Assembly: GCF_001719615.1 (NCBI RefSeq)
Contig: NZ_MDVX01000002.1
Location: forward strand, 124,001 to 188,000
DNA: 64,000 nt
Source: Neptunicoccus sediminis
GTDB lineage: Bacteria; Pseudomonadota; Alphaproteobacteria; Rhodobacterales; Rhodobacteraceae
Direction of reading: 5' to 3'
Shown: positions 26,423 to 34,678 of the stretch, piece after piece
How the letters are laid out: each line of letters starts with the position of its first letter
How positions within the stretch are numbered: the stretch's first letter is position 1
Program-made: the position numbers and the translations under genes
The notes under the pieces: generated by a model
What the model saw: the letters and a program-made list of their open reading frames with translations, nothing else
The model's database searches: none
Told to the model about the DNA's origin: nothing

Positions 26423-28450
26423 TTAATTGATCTTGACCAAAGCACCGGCCATCTTGATCAGACTGCCTGATACATCGACCATGCTACCTGCGACTTTGAC
26501 CTGACTGCCTTCAACCTTGAATTGCGTCGACGTCAGCTTGATCGCACTGGATGTCAGTTCCAGCGTTGATCCCCCGCACACCAGTTTTATGGAAGAATTC
26601 GCGGTCAGGGTAATGGTCTGATTTGACGTTACATCAATTTTACCGTCCACGCTCAGCGTATCATCCGAAGCAATATCGGTCGTCCGCCCGCCGGTTTCCA
26701 CCGACAGCGTATAATCCCCGTCACTGATGGTTTTGCTGAAATCGGTCTGCACCGTTTCCGTCAGGTTCCCCTCACCGCTTTTGACACCATAATCGCGAAC
26801 GGTATTGCGCCAGACCGACTGGGTGTAATCCCCATCGTCCTTTGAACCGTCCCCGATCTTTACATCCGCATTGTTCTTGATGATCTGGAAATAGTCTTTC
26901 TCGGACTGCATCCGAATGAATTCGTTGTCCTTTTTCTCCTCCAGTACAAATTCGTGCTTGGCATTGGTGTCTTCATTCTGGTGCGTATCGCTGACCAGAC
27001 CGATCTGGGTTTTGTTCTCTGGCAGGGTAAACGGCGTGGTTTGCTGGTCGTTGTATACACTGCCAACGATAAGGGGGCGGTCCGGATCGCCTTCGAGAAA
27101 CTGCACCACGACCTCTTGTCCGATGCGCGGAATGTGGATCATCCCCCAGTTTTTTCCGGCAATCGGTGTGGCGACCCTGATGAAACAGGAAGATTTGTCG
27201 TCCAATTGCCCTTCACGGTCCCAGAAGAACTGCACCTTAACGCGGCCGTGCTCGTCGGTGTAGATTTCATCCCCGCTCGGTCCAACGACCACAGCCGTCT
27301 GGATGCCGTGGATCACCGGCCAGGGCACGGTAGAAACCGGAACATAGGCAATTTTGGCGTCTTGCGCGATCAGTTCGATCGTCTGGGATTCAATCAGTGC
27401 TTTGGGATCGTATTTGCCGCTGCGGGATTTATCGCGCCACTCTTCCGTCTGCTCGATCCGCAGCTTTTGCTTCAGGTCGAGAACCAGATACTCCTTGTTT
27501 TGGGCGCGGGCGGGATGTTCTTTCAGTGTGAATTTCCCTGCAGGTGTCATCGCTTTGACAATCCCCTGTCCCCAGACACGGTTCTTCCCCGCAATGATCG
27601 CCTCCATGCGTCGGCGCGCCCGTTTGGTGCCAATTGCGCTCTCTTTAAAACGGCCCGGATAGTCGAAAACCTCCAGCTTTTCCGCGTCATCCATGCGTGT
27701 GCCAGTCAATTTCGTTTTTGACTTTATGAAATCATAATCATCCAGCGTGACCTTGTCCGTATCGACGCGGTAGCCGTCCTTCCAGTTGTCGATATAGTCA
27801 ATTTCAGAGCGTTGACCCGCCTCCTTGTCGATCATTTCAATGTTAGGATCGCCCGCAATCGGAGAGAGCGTGGCGCTGTCGTCGCGGATGGTCAGTTGGT
27901 CCTTGCCCGAACTGTAGTCAAAATAGAAAAAACGGCCCTCCTCTTCCAGCAGACGGCGGATGAAATCCCAGTCGCTTTCGCGGTATTGTACGCAGTATTC
28001 GCGCAACGGCGGGGTTTCACTGACGCTCCAGCTGTGGTCGCTGAAACCGGCATCGCGCAGCACCACCTTAATGATCTCATCAGCGGTCAGGTCCTGAAAT
28101 ATCCGGCAGTTCGCAGTGCGCGTCAGCAGCCAGGGCCAGGCCCGCAAGCGTACCCTGTAATGGGGATAGGTGCCAAACCCCATGCCCGCAGACATCCCCA
28201 GAAAGGTGCATTCGACACAGGTGCCAAACCATTTGCGCACATCAGCTTCCAGATCCATCTCAAGTGTGAAGGATTTGGCCAGAAAGTCGCGGCTGTCCAG
28301 ATCGGGTTTCTCTGCGAGAAACTCTACAGAGAAATCGCTCAGCCGGTCGATGCCCTCGCTGATGTCAGCCGAAAGCATGTAAAGATCGCAGGGCTGGCCT
28401 TCGCATTTTACCCGTTGCGAACGGCCCTCAAGCGGCAGTGGGTCGGCCAT
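26423..28450 (-). CDS. tssI: T6SS spike protein VgrG
   Basis: Trimeric spike, 675 residues. The N-terminal part has the gp27-like fold (RESDWDFIRRLLEEEGRFFYF near residue 165), and the middle is the gp5-like OB region (DEHGRVKVQFFWDREG, then RVATPIAGKNWGMIHIPRIGQEV). The C-terminus is a needle of repeated short strands. There is no extra catalytic domain, so it is structural. A strong AGAGGAGG lies five bases before ATG 28450. It follows the giant sheath gene by 52 bases. Confidence 0.96.
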   Translation of the reverse strand: MADPLPLEGRSQRVKCEGQPCDLYMLSADISEGIDRLSDFSVEFLAEKPDLDSRDFLAKSFTLEMDLEADVRKWFGTCVECTFLGMSAGMGFGTYPHYRVRLRAWPWLLTRTANCRIFQDLTADEIIKVVLRDAGFSDHSWSVSETPPLREYCVQYRESDWDFIRRLLEEEGRFFYFDYSSGKDQLTIRDDSATLSPIAGDPNIEMIDKEAGQRSEIDYIDNWKDGYRVDTDKVTLDDYDFIKSKTKLTGTRMDDAEKLEVFDYPGRFKESAIGTKRARRRMEAIIAGKNRVWGQGIVKAMTPAGKFTLKEHPARAQNKEYLVLDLKQKLRIEQTEEWRDKSRSGKYDPKALIESQTIELIAQDAKIAYVPVSTVPWPVIHGIQTAVVVGPSGDEIYTDEHGRVKVQFFWDREGQLDDKSSCFIRVATPIAGKNWGMIHIPRIGQEVVVQFLEGDPDRPLIVGSVYNDQQTTPFTLPENKTQIGLVSDTHQNEDTNAKHEFVLEEKKDNEFIRMQSEKDYFQIIKNNADVKIGDGSKDDGDYTQSVWRNTVRDYGVKSGEGNLTETVQTDFSKTISDGDYTLSVETGGRTTDIASDDTLSVDGKIDVTSNQTITLTANSSIKLVCGGSTLELTSSAIKLTSTQFKVEGSQVKVAGSMVDVSGSLIKMAGALVKIN

Positions 28451-28502
28451 GGTTTCCTCCTCTGCGGCGTTACCGTAAACCGGCCCGCCGGTGCATCATC
28501 AC

Positions 28503-31500
28503 TCACAGATCCGCCAGCAAGGCTGCCAGATCCTCATCCATATCTTCGTCATCACCGGCGCTGTCGTCGTTATCATCGTCGTCAAAACCTGACAACAGAT
28601 CATCCAGATCACCGTCATTCCCAAGATCCAGATCAAGATCGCCGCCGTCGTCGCTGTCCTCGTCTTCCCCGTCCAGATCGAAACCGAGGTCAAAATCATC
28701 GTCGTCCCCGCCGCCAAGATCGAAATCGTCATCATCCCCGCCCAGATCAAAACCGTCATCTTCTGACGTGTCACTCTCGCCTTCTTCTTCTGCACCCACA
28801 GCCACGGGCGGCGCGGATTTTGCAGCCCCGCCCCCGAGTGCGACTCCGGTGCGGGACTGGATTTTACCCGATTGCAGCAGTTTTGCTTCCTCACCGGACC
28901 ACAGGCCCAGCAACTCGCCACCGCCCAGCCCGTTGAAAGAGCCAAGCCGCACCACGTTCTGCCCCTGAATAGAGAGCACCGGTAGATAGCCGCGCTGGAC
29001 GGTTTCGCTCGCCATGCGCACGTTGATCAGACGTTCGGTTGACGGCAAGGCTACCTGATCGCCGTATTGATCCAGCATGTAATGGAACGGCATATCGTCC
29101 AACGTCATAATAGACCCAAGCGACATCTCTGCCCCTTGCTGCGCCAGTGTTTGCGCCAGCAGGATCGCCACCAGCGTCGCCGGATTGCCCATCAGCAGGG
29201 AACGCATCCCTTCGCGGGTGTTGAATTCCTCGTAGGCGAAAGGCTCCACCGGATCGGTCTTTTTGCCGTAGGGCATCCGCAACAGGAACCGCGGCGTGGC
29301 CAGTGCGATGTATTTCGCTTCGGGTGTTTCGCGCAGGGCGGCCCATGTTTTGGCAATCAGCGGGTGCAGGTCTTCGGCCTTGGTTTGCAGATACCCTGCC
29401 CCCATCGCCGCGATAAAAGGCGCATCCATCTGTGCGCTGATCTTTGACATCCGCGCCAGCAGTTCCGCATGGGGCGGCGTTTCTTCAAAGGTATAAAGCC
29501 CCAGTACGGCGGCAAGCGGCCCCTGATCCTCGTTCAGACGGGGGCGTTCCACCAGCATATCATAGAGCGCACTCTCCCCCAGATCTTCATGGGCGGCGAG
29601 ATCGGCGGCAAATTCCTCTACCGCCACATCATAGAGCACCAGTTCCAGATGGCTGCCGGTTTCGATCCGCCGCGCCAGCATGTCCAGCGTACGCCAGTTG
29701 GCTTCCACCGCCTGAAAATCAGGGTGGTGCAGAATAGAGGACATGGCCGCGCCCAGCGCCTGATCAACTGCAGCCAAAAGGCTGTCCTGTCCGCTGTCTG
29801 GTGCGGCCACTATGAAGGGCGCCACGATGCGCTGGATCATATCTTCAATGGCAGTGGCTTCGGGTTTTGGTGCGGCCTCTGCCCCGATCAGTGCGGCAAA
29901 TTCGCTGACTTGCAGGGACGCATTCGCCGCTGCGCCGCGGGCCCGACCCTTGCGGGCCAGTTTGAAATCACCAAAGGCGCCGCCCCATTCCTGCAAAGTT
30001 GCGGTCAGATTGTCGAGATTGGTGCCCCGTTTCACCTGCGTGCGCAGGGCCGAGAGTTCGCCAAACAACTCTACATTGTCATAAAGTTCATCGGGATGCA
30101 GATCGTCGATTTCTCCCAGTTCCACCTCTATGGCAGACCCGTCGCGGCCCAGCGGCAATGTAAGGGTCGTCGCAAATCGCGCGATGACGTCTTCCACCGT
30201 GTCGATGTCGAACTTGATCGCTTTGCGGGACGCAAGATCGGCCCCGCCCTCAATCGCGCCCTTATTGGCACGGCCCGAGAAATCCCCGAGAATGGCAATC
30301 CGCATCTTGCGCCGGTCACCGGGTTTGATCTCCGGTTTCGGGGCGGTCATCTTGCCAAAGGCAGGATTATAAGGCGCTTTTGCGGCTGTCGCCTCTGCCT
30401 CCATGTCGCTCGCCTCCTCTCCCGTTTCGCTAGCATCGCTGGTTTCCGCATCGTCATCGTCAAAATCCGCAAGCATCGCGTCGAGATCATCCGCGTCACT
30501 CTCCCCGAGCAGATCTTCCAAATCGGTATCAGCCCCCTCATCCTCTGCAAGCAAGGCGTCAAGGTCGTCTTCCTCTGACGCCTCATCCAGATCGGCATCA
30601 TCCGCTAGAAGGTCATCCAACTCCGCGTCGGAGTCGTCATCCTCAGCAAGCAGGTCGTCGAGGTCTGTGTCCTCCCCATCCTCCGCAAACAGCGCGTTGA
30701 GGTCGTCGTCTTCGTCTGAAGCCTCCCCCGGATCGGCATCATCCGCCAGAAGATCATCTAACTCCGTGTCAGCGTCCTCTCCCTCTACACACAGGTCGTC
30801 GAGGTCTGTGTCCTCCCTATCCTCTGCAAGCAGCGCGTCGAGGTCGTCTTCCTCTGACGCCTCACTCGGATCAGCATCATCCGCTTGAAGAGCATCCAAC
30901 TCCGTGTCGGATTCTTCACTTTCTGCAAGCAGGTCGTCCAAATCCGTATCGTTTTCATCCTCTGCAAACAAAGCGTCGAGGTCCGTCGCCGTATCATCCT
31001 CGCCGCTCTCTTCTGCGAAATCAGTGTTCTGCGTCACATCTGACAGAAATTCGTCCAGATCCTCGTCTTCAGCCCCCTCTTTAGGCGCATCCTCGGCAAC
31101 CTCAGACAGCAACGCGTCGGTACTGTCGTCTTCCGGCTCGTCAGACGCTGCATCTGCCACGTCAGCGAGCAGGCTCTCTATGTCCTCCCCAGCTTCTTCC
31201 TCCTCTGGCAACTCCTCCGCCATATCGGACAGTAGATCGTCCACAGAGGTGTCCTCTCCGTCCTCCTCCGGTGCCTCTGCCGAAAGACTGTCCAGCAACG
31301 CGTCGGTACTGTCGTCTTCCGGCTCGTCAGACGCTGCATCTGCCACGTCAGCGAGCAGGCTCTCTATGTCCTCCCCAGCCTCTCCCTCCTCTGGCAACTC
31401 CTCCGCCATATCGGACAGTAGATCGTCCACAGAGGTATCAGCCTCTACTTCCTCCGGTTCCCCTGCCGAAAGACTGTCCAGCAGCGCGTAGGTACTGTCG

Positions 31501-32558
31501 TCTTCCGGTTCGTCAGACGCCGTATCCGCCACGTCAGCGAGCAGGCTCTCTATGTCCTCCCCAGCTTCTTCCTCCTCTGGCAATTCCTCCGCCATATCGG
31601 ACAGTAGATCGTCCACAGAGGTATCTTCTCCGTCCTCCTCCGGAGCCTCTGCCGACAGACTGTCCAGCAGCGCGTCGGTGGTACTGCCGTCTTCCGGCTC
31701 GTCAGGGGTGTTTTCTGCGACTTGGGACAGGATGCCTGTCACATCGTCGGTCTGGGCCTGCGGTTCCGGTGCGCTGGCGGCCATCTGTGCGAGCAGTTCG
31801 GCGGCGCTGTTATCCGCAGTATTCTCTGCCGGTGCAGCGGCTGCCATACCGGCGAGCACATTCGCTGTGGTGTCGGTTTCTTCTACATCCTCAGGGGCGC
31901 TGGCCGCCATAGACGCTAGCACGGCGGCAGCTGTATCTGCCTCTTCTTCCTCGGGTTGTGTCGCGGCCAGTTCCGCCAGAACCGCATCTGTACGGTCTTC
32001 TGTCGCGGCAGGCGCGGTGGCGGCAGACTTCATGGCGGAGAGAATATCATCCACCTCGGGGGCGTCGCCCTCTATCGCCTCGCCTGCCAGCAGTGCGCGA
32101 AAGGCGGTCGGGTTTTGCAACAGGGACAGGATCATATCCTCGGCCCCGGTCTTGCCGTCCATATAGGTCATCAGGTTGGACAATTGCGTGCGCGCATCGA
32201 GCAGCTTTTTCAGCGGCTCGATCTTGCTGGCAATGGCTGCGGGCGAAAAATCCTCCATCCGCTCAAACGTCAGATCAACCGGCAGATTGCCGGACCCTGT
32301 CAGCGTATTTGGCACAGAAAACACCGCGCGGGGTTTCATCGCCTTCATACGGCTGTCAAAATTATCCACGTCCACTTCAAGAAACTTGCGGTCCTCAACG
32401 CTGCCTTGCGAAACCTCTGAGGCACCGGAGAGATCCGCCATCACCCCCATCACAAAGGGCAACTGGACTTTCTTTTCGGCGCCATACACCTCTACGTCAT
32501 ATTCGATTTGGACGCGGGGGGCGCGGTTGCGGGCGATGAATTTCTGACTATCCGCCAT
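28503..32558 (-). CDS. giant sheath protein: TssB, acidic repeats, TssB/TssC-like module, acidic tail
   Basis: Protein of 1351 residues. Residues 1 to about 160 are a complete TssB; the first 45 are identical to the normal TssB of this locus. About 160-285 is an Ala/Glu/Asp linker with short repeats. About 290-485 holds three 62-residue tandem repeats, and 520-695 holds repeats of 46-47 residues (DLDDLL-type). From about 745 a second sheath module begins (RIAILGDFSGR, then DDLHPDELYDN), continuing into a TssC-like part to about 1230 (FRIPYGKKTDPVEPFAYE-like region, seen as MPYGKKTDPVEPF). The last 90 residues are extremely Asp-rich. The frame is open throughout, with good ribosome site AAGGACGG before ATG 32558, and the start overlaps the channel gene by 11 bases. 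Normal TssB and TssC are separately encoded, so this is an extra sheath-like part. Function unknown. Confidence 0.9.
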   Translation of the reverse strand: MADSQKFIARNRAPRVQIEYDVEVYGAEKKVQLPFVMGVMADLSGASEVSQGSVEDRKFLEVDVDNFDSRMKAMKPRAVFSVPNTLTGSGNLPVDLTFERMEDFSPAAIASKIEPLKKLLDARTQLSNLMTYMDGKTGAEDMILSLLQNPTAFRALLAGEAIEGDAPEVDDILSAMKSAATAPAATEDRTDAVLAELAATQPEEEEADTAAAVLASMAASAPEDVEETDTTANVLAGMAAAAPAENTADNSAAELLAQMAASAPEPQAQTDDVTGILSQVAENTPDEPEDGSTTDALLDSLSAEAPEEDGEDTSVDDLLSDMAEELPEEEEAGEDIESLLADVADTASDEPEDDSTYALLDSLSAGEPEEVEADTSVDDLLSDMAEELPEEGEAGEDIESLLADVADAASDEPEDDSTDALLDSLSAEAPEEDGEDTSVDDLLSDMAEELPEEEEAGEDIESLLADVADAASDEPEDDSTDALLSEVAEDAPKEGAEDEDLDEFLSDVTQNTDFAEESGEDDTATDLDALFAEDENDTDLDDLLAESEESDTELDALQADDADPSEASEEDDLDALLAEDREDTDLDDLCVEGEDADTELDDLLADDADPGEASDEDDDLNALFAEDGEDTDLDDLLAEDDDSDAELDDLLADDADLDEASEEDDLDALLAEDEGADTDLEDLLGESDADDLDAMLADFDDDDAETSDASETGEEASDMEAEATAAKAPYNPAFGKMTAPKPEIKPGDRRKMRIAILGDFSGRANKGAIEGGADLASRKAIKFDIDTVEDVIARFATTLTLPLGRDGSAIEVELGEIDDLHPDELYDNVELFGELSALRTQVKRGTNLDNLTATLQEWGGAFGDFKLARKGRARGAAANASLQVSEFAALIGAEAAPKPEATAIEDMIQRIVAPFIVAAPDSGQDSLLAAVDQALGAAMSSILHHPDFQAVEANWRTLDMLARRIETGSHLELVLYDVAVEEFAADLAAHEDLGESALYDMLVERPRLNEDQGPLAAVLGLYTFEETPPHAELLARMSKISAQMDAPFIAAMGAGYLQTKAEDLHPLIAKTWAALRETPEAKYIALATPRFLLRMPYGKKTDPVEPFAYEEFNTREGMRSLLMGNPATLVAILLAQTLAQQGAEMSLGSIMTLDDMPFHYMLDQYGDQVALPSTERLINVRMASETVQRGYLPVLSIQGQNVVRLGSFNGLGGGELLGLWSGEEAKLLQSGKIQSRTGVALGGGAAKSAPPVAVGAEEEGESDTSEDDGFDLGGDDDDFDLGGGDDDDFDLGFDLDGEDEDSDDGGDLDLDLGNDGDLDDLLSGFDDDDNDDSAGDDEDMDEDLAALLADL
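30480..30990 (-). repeat. 138-141-bp in-frame repeats inside the giant sheath gene
   Basis: Units begin at 30542, 30680, 30821 and 30959, spaced 138, 141 and 138 bases. Each encodes a 46-47-residue acidic block with the pattern DLDALLAED, DTDLDDLL, DTELDDLLADDAD. The copies diverge more than the 186-bp repeats, so they look older. Confidence 0.85.
31107..31690 (-). repeat. 186-bp in-frame tandem repeat inside the giant sheath gene
   Basis: The same word (CAGCARCGCGT) recurs at 31107, 31293, 31479 and 31665, exactly 186 bases apart, and long stretches between are nearly identical. Each unit encodes 62 residues with blocks DALLDSLSAEAPEE, SVDDLLSDMAEELPEE and DIESLLADVAD. This is a recent tandem expansion kept in frame. 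Confidence 0.9.
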
Positions 32559-33399
32559 TTTTACCGTCCTTTTCGGATTTCAGTGCCGCAAGTTGTTGCT
32601 GGATCTGCTCCAGTTGCTCTTGCACGCGGGCGTTGCCTTCGGACACCACCCCCATGATCCGCTCCAGTTCTGCGTCCTGCTCTTCTTCCACGGCGGCCTG
32701 CATGGTGTTGACCAGCAAACCGATAAACAGGTTCAGAACAGCAAAGGCGGTGCAGATGATGAAGGGGACGAAAAAGGCCCAGGCAAAAGGGTGTGCAGCC
32801 ATAACAGGGCGTACGATCCCCATGGACCAGCTTTCCAGCGTCATAATCTGGAACAGCGAATAAAGCGATGCGCCGACCGATCCGAACCACTGGGGGAAAG
32901 TCTCGCCATATAGCATGGTCGCCATAACCGCGAAGATGTAGAACACGATGGACAAAAGGATCACCACCGCGCCCATTCCGGGCATCGCATCCAGCAGCGC
33001 CTTGATCACATCGCGCATCTGGGGCACCGCCGAAAGCACCCGCATGGCGCGGATCACCCGCAAGCCGCGTAAGACCCGCAGACTGTCAGACGCCGGCACC
33101 AGCGAAATCGTCACAATGGCCAGATCAAAGATATTCCACGCCGACAGGAAAAAGCGCCAGCCATAGGCGTAGAGCTTCAACAGCATCTCCACCACGAAGA
33201 TCACAATCACCACATCGTCAAACAGGGCCAGCAATCCGCCTGTTGCCGCGACGATCTGCTCTGATGTGGCAAGGCCGAGGGTGATGGCATTCAGGATGAT
33301 GATCACAAGAATAAACTTGGTGACTGCGGGCTGTTCAAGCCAGACAACCAGCTTTTGGCGATGGTTGCGACTGTTCGTATCTGTTGAGGTATACAGCAT
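32548..33399 (-). CDS. voltage-gated sodium channel, NavAb/NaChBac type
   Basis: Inner-membrane ion channel of about 283 residues forming a homotetramer. Six spans are visible. S4 has five arginines each three apart (LRVLRGLRVIRAMR). The linker into S5 reads SAVPQMRDVIKALL. The pore has the selectivity filter TLESWSMG, identical to that of NavAb, and S6 is FFVPFIICTAFAVLNLFIGLLV. The C-terminus is a coiled coil (EEEQDAELERI, VQEQLEQIQQQL), as in other bacterial channels of this family. ATG 33399 is chosen; TTG 33411 in frame is possible, and neither has a clear ribosome site. Its stop overlaps the next gene's start by 11 bases, which suggests translational coupling. Roseobacters are known to have such channels; location within a T6SS operon is what is unusual. 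Confidence 0.93.
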   Translation of the reverse strand: MLYTSTDTNSRNHRQKLVVWLEQPAVTKFILVIIILNAITLGLATSEQIVAATGGLLALFDDVVIVIFVVEMLLKLYAYGWRFFLSAWNIFDLAIVTISLVPASDSLRVLRGLRVIRAMRVLSAVPQMRDVIKALLDAMPGMGAVVILLSIVFYIFAVMATMLYGETFPQWFGSVGASLYSLFQIMTLESWSMGIVRPVMAAHPFAWAFFVPFIICTAFAVLNLFIGLLVNTMQAAVEEEQDAELERIMGVVSEGNARVQEQLEQIQQQLAALKSEKDGKNGG

Positions 33400-33465
33400 G
33401 CGTCGTTTCAATCTTGTCAGTCTATTCAGCGTGGCGGCACCGCTGTGGCGCCGCCACAGGGCCGC

Positions 33466-34635
33466 TTAGCCCAGTTTCTTCAAAACACCGTTCAGCTTTT
33501 TGGTCAGGTCAAACAGCGTCTTGCCGCCGGTAACAACGGATTGCGCGAATTCCTGATGGTCGCCTGCGAATTTTAACACGCCGGTGACTTTATCGCTGGA
33601 AAATTCGCCGGTTTTATCCAACCGCAAAAGTTGCGCTTTCACTTCGGTTTTGAGCTTGGCAAAAGCCTTCAGCTTTTCGTCAAACTTTTCAGCGGTTCTT
33701 GCGGTGCGGCCTGCCATTTCCTTGGCTTTCAACGCCTCTGCTGACACCGCCTTGTTCGGATGGGACGACATCTTGTCCCAATGTTCCTTGGCCTCGGCCG
33801 CCGCCGCGATGGCTTTGAGGTTTTCCTTGCGCATCAGGATGAAGCGGGCCTCGGCAGCGTCCAGATGTTTGTTCAGGGATTTCACATGCGCCTTGGTGCC
33901 CCCCATCAGCAGCTTGACCTTCTCTTTTGGGCCAAGCTTGCGGTATTCGGCGGCTTTCTTCTTCTTGATTTCATAGTCGATGGCCTTTTCAATGGCATCG
34001 ACATCTTTCTTGATCTTGTCCAGAAAGCCCTGATAGGCGTTGTATTCCTTATAGACAATCTGGCCGCTTTTGACCAAAGCCGTCACCCCTGTGGCAATCA
34101 TACCGATCACCACCCCCGCGGTGATGCCTGCTGCCAATGGGGCGGCCAGTCCGGCGGTTGCGATGGAAATGGCAGCCGCGGCCACGACAATCAGAACCAG
34201 CACAACAATTTTCAGAACAACCTTGGCCTTCTTGCGGTTCAGCTTTTTCTTCAGCTTCTTTTCCATATACGCGTAGACGTTTTCGATACATTCTTCCGCC
34301 AGTTTGGGCACCTCTACATTACGCCAGACATCCACCCCCTGCTGGATCATCTGGTTGGCCACCTTTACAGCAGCATCCATGTCTTTGGGGGGCTTCTTCT
34401 TCCAGTCTTTTTCGGTGGCTTCCATGGCCGATTTTATGGCTTTTTCCCGCGCTGCCGCCAGTTTGGCAAAGCCTTTAGTGAACAGCTTCTTGAAAGCCTC
34501 CACAAGTAATTTTGTCTCGGTCGGTGTTTCCCCTTCGGGCAGGACGTGATTCAATTCGTATTCACATTTCGGCTTTTGAAACAAAGACCCCTTATATCCG
34601 ATTTTCAGACTGCCTTTGGATGTTAACGTTGCCAT
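33466..34635 (-). CDS. lysine-rich protein with central membrane hairpin, unknown function
   Basis: A 389-residue protein, strongly basic, with no signal peptide. Residues about 1-140 form charged helices with KKLKKKLNRKKAK at the end. A hydrophobic region of about 45 residues follows (about 140-190: LKIVVLVLIVVAAAAISIATAGL then further Gly/Ala-rich stretch), long enough for a two-span hairpin. The rest is amphipathic, Lys/Ala/Glu-rich helix. The arrangement resembles pore-forming toxins of colicin type, but I see no sequence motif proving it. It lies between clpV and the sodium channel. GGGAGAAAAG precedes ATG 34635. It could be a T6SS effector, a membrane anchor, or a partner of the acidic giant protein. 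Confidence 0.75.
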   Translation of the reverse strand: MATLTSKGSLKIGYKGSLFQKPKCEYELNHVLPEGETPTETKLLVEAFKKLFTKGFAKLAAAREKAIKSAMEATEKDWKKKPPKDMDAAVKVANQMIQQGVDVWRNVEVPKLAEECIENVYAYMEKKLKKKLNRKKAKVVLKIVVLVLIVVAAAAISIATAGLAAPLAAGITAGVVIGMIATGVTALVKSGQIVYKEYNAYQGFLDKIKKDVDAIEKAIDYEIKKKKAAEYRKLGPKEKVKLLMGGTKAHVKSLNKHLDAAEARFILMRKENLKAIAAAAEAKEHWDKMSSHPNKAVSAEALKAKEMAGRTARTAEKFDEKLKAFAKLKTEVKAQLLRLDKTGEFSSDKVTGVLKFAGDHQEFAQSVVTGGKTLFDLTKKLNGVLKKLG

Positions 34636-34678
34636 TGTCTTTTCTCCCTGTGATCAAGAAATTCAAAAAATAATCTTG

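Noticed and set aside
26423-28450. VgrG with a C-terminal effector extension
   Set aside because: The end consists only of short needle-like repeats; no additional domain follows.
30480-31690. Regularly spaced repeats considered as a CRISPR-like array
   Set aside because: Units are 138-186 bases, contiguous without unique spacers, and encode an in-frame acidic protein.
28503-32558. Possibility that the giant gene is two genes fused by an assembly or sequencing error
   Set aside because: The frame stays open over more than 4 kb, including two in-frame repeat families and a codon pattern without a break. I keep it as one gene; long-read confirmation would be decisive.
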